DNA from: Streptomyces sp. ISL-43
GTDB lineage: Bacteria > Actinomycetota > Actinomycetes > Streptomycetales > Streptomycetaceae
Reading direction: 5' to 3'
Assembly: GCF_018614195.1 (NCBI RefSeq)
Contig: NZ_JAGGOT010000032.1
Coordinates: 62,001 to 126,000, forward strand
Length of the DNA: 64,000 bases
The notes beneath the pieces were generated by a model, which was given only the letters and a program-made list of their open reading frames with translations, was not told the origin of the DNA and ran no database searches. How positions within the stretch are numbered: position 1 is the first letter of the stretch; each line of letters starts with the position of its first letter. Shown one piece after another: positions 60,777-64,000 of the stretch. A program made the translations under genes and the position numbers.

Positions 60777-62294
60777 TCACCCCCGCAGCGCCGCCGCCCG
60801 CGCCGTTGTGGCCGCCCAGACCTGCGGGAGCTCCCGCTCCCGGCGCGCCGAGATCTCCTCCTCGTGGGCGTAGAGCACCCCCCACGTGAAGGCCGACTCC
60901 CCCGCGCCCGCCGCCTGGACCGCGAGGCCGCGCAGGGCCTCGCGGGCGACCACGCCGTCCTGGTGGTCGCCGAGCAGGCTCTGGACCTCCTTCACCGCCT
61001 TGGCCAGGCGCCGCGCGGGCTTGCCGAGGGCCGGAACCGCGGCCTCCGCCGCGTACCGGGCGCGCTTGGCCGCCTTGCGGGCTTCGTGCAGGGCCAGGTC
61101 GCGCTCCGGTCCGGGGTCCACGGCCAGTGCGCCTTCCACCCGGTCGGCGAGGCGGCCGTAGTCGTGGAGGACCGCCGCGGGCAGGGCGGCCTCGGCAGGC
61201 CGGCCGGCGGCCTCCAGCAGGGGCGGGTCGGCGAGCAGGGCGTCGAGGTCGTTCAGCAGGGCCACGTAGCGCCTGCCGTCGAGGGCGGCCAGGGCCGCCC
61301 GCCGCGAACCGGTGCGGCGGGTGGTGTTCCAGATCTTCAGGCGGCCGCCGACCGGGCCGAGCCGCAGGGTGCGAGGGAGTTCTCCGAGGCGGGTGCGGAT
61401 CCGCTCCATCAGGACCTCCTGGTCGCGGTCGACGCCGAGCTCCGCGGCGAGCCATCGCAGTTCCTCGCCGACGGGCCCGGTCTCGGCGGGGTCCAGGACC
61501 CGGCGGTAGGTCTTGAAGGCGCTGCGCAGCCGTCGGGTGGCGACCCGCATCTGGTGGACGGAGTCGGGCAGGTCCCGGCGTACGGCGGGGTCCTGGGCGA
61601 TCAGGGTGTCGCGCTGTTCGCGCAGGTACGACAGGACGTACGCGCCCGTTGTCCCGTCGGCGGGGGCGGGGTCGGGCCGGGCCGGCGGTTCGGCGCCGGT
61701 CTCGGTCAGCGCGCGGGCGAGCTTCGAGGGCGCGTCCGAGACGCGCAGGCCGGCCTTGCGGAAGGTCTTCTCGACGGCGTCGAGCAGCTCCGGGTCGATG
61801 CCGTCGGCGAGTTCCACCTCGACCTCGGTCCAGGCGGCGGTGGCATCGAGGCGCTCGGCCCGTACGGCGTCGGTGGACAGCTCCGCGAGGAGGGCGCCGT
61901 CGGCGTCGAGGAGGTGACTGACCTTGCGCGAGGACAGGAGCCTGACCTGCGGTTCCAGCGGGGCGTCGCGGAGGCGGGAGCGGAGCAGCGAGGTGAGCGC
62001 GGGCGGCACGGTGTCGCTGAGGGGGGTGGCGATCTCGTCGCGGACCCCGGGGGCGACGGGGAGTTTGAGGTGCCAGCCGGCGTCCTTGCCGCCAATGCGG
62101 CGGCGCAGGGTGAGTCCGTCGGAGGCGAGCCGCTGGTCGGGGGTGTCGTAGTAGACGGCGTCGAGGTCGACGGTGCCCTGGTCGGTGACGGCCGCGATGG
62201 CGGCCGTGCCCGTCAGATCCGGCACCCCGCGCCGTCCGGCCTTGTCGCTCCTGAACTCGAATTTGCGCTCGATCTCGCGCTTCGTGTCCGCCAT
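60777..62294 (-). CDS. CYTH and CHAD domain-containing protein
   Basis: A 505-residue protein. The N-terminal CYTH domain (residues 5-200) starts with EIERKFEF and has charged tunnel residues and DAVYYDTPDQRLASDGLTLRRR; CYTH domains bind triphosphates and divalent metals. The C-terminal CHAD helical domain (about 215-495), HQMRVATRRLRSAFKTYR and LHEARKAAKRARYAAE, has conserved His/Arg/Lys residues that bind polyphosphate. The protein may sense or bind inorganic polyphosphate. The ATG at 62294 lies 78 bp from the rodA stop. Not clearly in an operon with TIGR03960. Confidence 0.92.
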   Translation of the reverse strand: MADTKREIERKFEFRSDKAGRRGVPDLTGTAAIAAVTDQGTVDLDAVYYDTPDQRLASDGLTLRRRIGGKDAGWHLKLPVAPGVRDEIATPLSDTVPPALTSLLRSRLRDAPLEPQVRLLSSRKVSHLLDADGALLAELSTDAVRAERLDATAAWTEVEVELADGIDPELLDAVEKTFRKAGLRVSDAPSKLARALTETGAEPPARPDPAPADGTTGAYVLSYLREQRDTLIAQDPAVRRDLPDSVHQMRVATRRLRSAFKTYRRVLDPAETGPVGEELRWLAAELGVDRDQEVLMERIRTRLGELPRTLRLGPVGGRLKIWNTTRRTGSRRAALAALDGRRYVALLNDLDALLADPPLLEAAGRPAEAALPAAVLHDYGRLADRVEGALAVDPGPERDLALHEARKAAKRARYAAEAAVPALGKPARRLAKAVKEVQSLLGDHQDGVVAREALRGLAVQAAGAGESAFTWGVLYAHEEEISARRERELPQVWAATTARAAALRG

Positions 62295-62372
62295 AGACCG
62301 AACCTAGTCCTGAACGGCGCACGACGTGAAGGTGAATACAGGACGTGCCGCCGACAGGGGCCTAAGCCAGGC

Positions 62373-63572
62373 CTAAGCCGACATCGGCCGCTGCACCCTG
62401 ATCGACTGCAGCAGCCCGATGGCCACCCATACGGCGAACATCGACGATCCTCCGTACGAGACGAACGGCAGCGGGAGCCCGGCCACCGGCATGATCCCCA
62501 GGGTCATGCCGATGTTCTCGAAGGACTGGAAGGCGAACCAGGCGATGATCCCGGCGCACACGATCGTCCCGTACAGCTCGGTGGTCTCGCGGGCGATGAC
62601 GCAGGCCCGCCACAGGATGACGCCCAGCAGCACCAGGATCAGCCCGGCGCCGACGAAGCCCAGCTCCTCCCCCGCGACCGTGAAGACGAAGTCGGTCTGC
62701 TGCTCCGGGACGAACTGGCCGGTGGTCTGCGATCCGTGGAAGAGCCCGGATCCGGTCAGTCCACCGGAGCCGATCGCGATCCGCGCCTGGTTGGTGTTGT
62801 AGCCGACGCCGGCGGGGTCGAGCTCGGGGTTGGCGAAGGCCGCGAAGCGGTTGATCTGGTACTCGTCGAGGATGCCGAGCTGCCAGATCAGGATGGCGCC
62901 GGCGGCGCCCGAGCCGAGCAGGCCCAGCACCCAGCGGTTGGAGGCGCCGGAGGCCAGCAGGACGCCGAGCACGATGACGACCATGACCATGACGGAGCCG
63001 AGGTCGGGCATCAGCATGACGATGCCCATCGGGGCGGCCGCCAGGCACAGCGCCTTGACGACCGTGCGGTGGTCGGGGTGGGCGAGGTCGCCCGCGTCCA
63101 CCCGGGTGGCGAGCAGCATCGCCATGCCCAGGATGATCGTGATCTTCACGAATTCGGAGGGCTGCAGCGAGAAGCCGCCGCCGATCACGATCCAGGCGTG
63201 GGCGCCGTTGATGGTGGCGCCGAGCGGGGTGAGCACGGCGAGGATCAGCACCAACGAGAGCCCGTAGAGGACCGGGACCGCGCCGCGCAGGGTGCGGTGC
63301 CCGAGCCAGACGGTGGCGATCATCAGCACGAGGCCGATGCCGGTGTTCATGGCGTGCCGGAAGAGGAAGTAGTACGGGTCCCCGTTGTTCAGTGAGGTCC
63401 TGTTGCGGGTCGCCGACCACACCAGCAGGGAGCCGAGGAGGGAGAGGGCTAGCGCGGAGAGGAGTATCGGCCAGTCGAGCCGGCGCACCACGGAGTCGCG
63501 GGCGGTCAGCTTGGCCATCGCCCCGCGCTCGGGCGCGTACCGGGAGACGGAGAACTTGTTGGCGGTCTGCAT
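62373..63572 (-). CDS. rodA: Rod-shape SEDS peptidoglycan polymerase RodA
   Basis: SEDS-family glycosyltransferase of 399 residues that polymerises lipid II in the membrane with a class B PBP. About ten helices are seen. Conserved parts are GGGFSLQPSEFVKI, PDLGSVMVMVVI, the loop HGSQTTGQFVPEQQTDFVFTVAGEELGFVGA and PLPFVSYGGSSM near the end. ATG 63572 follows the PBP2 stop (63587) by 14 nt, so the pair is coupled, as in the mre cluster. It would act in lateral or spore wall growth with MreBCD. Confidence 0.94.
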   Translation of the reverse strand: MQTANKFSVSRYAPERGAMAKLTARDSVVRRLDWPILLSALALSLLGSLLVWSATRNRTSLNNGDPYYFLFRHAMNTGIGLVLMIATVWLGHRTLRGAVPVLYGLSLVLILAVLTPLGATINGAHAWIVIGGGFSLQPSEFVKITIILGMAMLLATRVDAGDLAHPDHRTVVKALCLAAAPMGIVMLMPDLGSVMVMVVIVLGVLLASGASNRWVLGLLGSGAAGAILIWQLGILDEYQINRFAAFANPELDPAGVGYNTNQARIAIGSGGLTGSGLFHGSQTTGQFVPEQQTDFVFTVAGEELGFVGAGLILVLLGVILWRACVIARETTELYGTIVCAGIIAWFAFQSFENIGMTLGIMPVAGLPLPFVSYGGSSMFAVWVAIGLLQSIRVQRPMSA

Positions 63573-63586
63573 GTCTGTTTCGGTCC

Positions 63587-64000
63587 TCAGTCGTGCTGCG
63601 CGGGGCGCGCGGCGGGCGGGCCGGCGAGCGCGGGCGGCGCCAGCTCCTCCGGGGACGGCGGCACGTACGGCCGGATCTCGGGGGAGTCGATGGAGCCGTC
63701 GGGGCGGATCCTGGGCAGTTTCGCCTCGGGTCCCAGCAGCAGGGCCTTCGTCACGTCCTGCTTGCCGGCCATGTCGAGGCCGTAGATGGCGTTGTAGATG
63801 TTGCGGACGGCGGGGCCGGAGGCCCCGGAGCCGGTGCCGCCCTGGGAGATCGTCATGACGATCGTGAAGTCGTCGGTGTACGTCGCCAGCCACGAGGTGG
63901 TCTGCTTGTCGTAGACCTGGGCGGTGCCGGTCTTGGCCCGCATCGGGATCTTGTCCAGCGGCCAGCCGCCGAACCGCCAGGCGGCGGTACCGCCGGGCTC
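63587..64000 (-). CDS. mrdA: Penicillin-binding protein 2, C-terminal end only (cut by right edge)
   Basis: C-terminal 137 residues of a class B transpeptidase. The KTG motif is in MRAKTGTAQVYDKQTTSWLATY, the last of the three penicillin-binding motifs. The Ser-x-x-Lys and SxN motifs are outside the window. The tail ends PPSPEELAPPALAGPPAARPAQHD, a disordered Pro-rich region. It directly precedes rodA, supporting the PBP2/MrdA assignment. It would crosslink peptidoglycan that RodA makes. Confidence 0.9.
   Translation of the reverse strand, partial: EPGGTAAWRFGGWPLDKIPMRAKTGTAQVYDKQTTSWLATYTDDFTIVMTISQGGTGSGASGPAVRNIYNAIYGLDMAGKQDVTKALLLGPEAKLPRIRPDGSIDSPEIRPYVPPSPEELAPPALAGPPAARPAQHD

Noticed and set aside
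58744..62322. A 1192-codon minus-strand open frame over TIGR03960 and the CYTH-CHAD gene
   Set aside because: Only 58744-60678 is a real protein; the upstream part is the CYTH-CHAD gene read out of frame, giving Arg/Pro/Gly-rich text.

Overview
The window is a chromosomal segment of a Streptomyces-type actinomycete. G+C is very high, with G or C in nearly every third codon position. Starts are often GTG and genes often overlap as ATGA or GTGA. The gene order hrcA-dnaJ, lepA/rpsT, leuS, rsfS-LCP-nadD, proA/proB, obg-rpmA-rplU-rne and rodA-PBP2 is the conserved Streptomyces core. I see no prophage, insertion sequence, CRISPR array or rRNA.

Layout. 1-2.2 kb: hemolysin/CNNM protein (cut by the left edge), ybeY and a PhoH-like ATPase. 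2.4-8.5 kb: PfkB sugar kinase, a broken MFS transporter, RNase Z, HIT protein, rsmE and nitronate monooxygenase. 8.7-11 kb: dnaJ2-hrcA with a CIRCE operator. 11-16.6 kb: MBL hydrolase, DUF3097 protein, lipoprotein, hemW and a long-chain acyl-CoA ligase. 16.9-19.3 kb: divergent lepA and rpsT, followed by three 47-bp repeat copies. 19.7-26.5 kb: holA, a small ORF, a YceI protein, comEC-comEA and degV. 26.6-31.4 kb: a membrane/coiled-coil protein, leuS with its attenuator, and two identical tRNA-Ala genes flanking a zinc-ribbon ORF.

31.4-50 kb is an envelope-related stretch. It holds a phosphatase, rsfS, an atypical LCP protein, nadD, a 55-aa membrane protein, an M48 protease, two membrane proteins sharing an N-terminal motif, proA, a small conserved ORF and proB. 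A glycopolymer cluster follows: gtrA, gtrB, a GT2/CDP-glycerol phosphotransferase fusion, a GT4, galE and a GT2. By gene order this matches the Streptomyces coelicolor region around SCO2576-SCO2595, where, from memory, the LCP protein PdtA and its neighbour SCO2584 act in spore-wall polydiglycosylphosphate synthesis.

50-64 kb: obg, rpmA, rplU, a very large RNase E/G, the split radical-SAM pair (TIGR03936 and TIGR03960 types) with a Trp-rich repeat membrane protein between them, a CYTH-CHAD protein, rodA and the C-terminal end of a class B PBP (right edge).

The most notable signals are: a leucine-codon leader peptide and terminator ahead of leuS; a 10-residue motif shared by two proA-adjacent membrane proteins; a four-fold WPWVGLWRYV repeat protein; two probable CTG start codons; reading-frame problems in the MFS gene and at the end of comEC; and a 17-bp repeat array grown from the end of rsmE.
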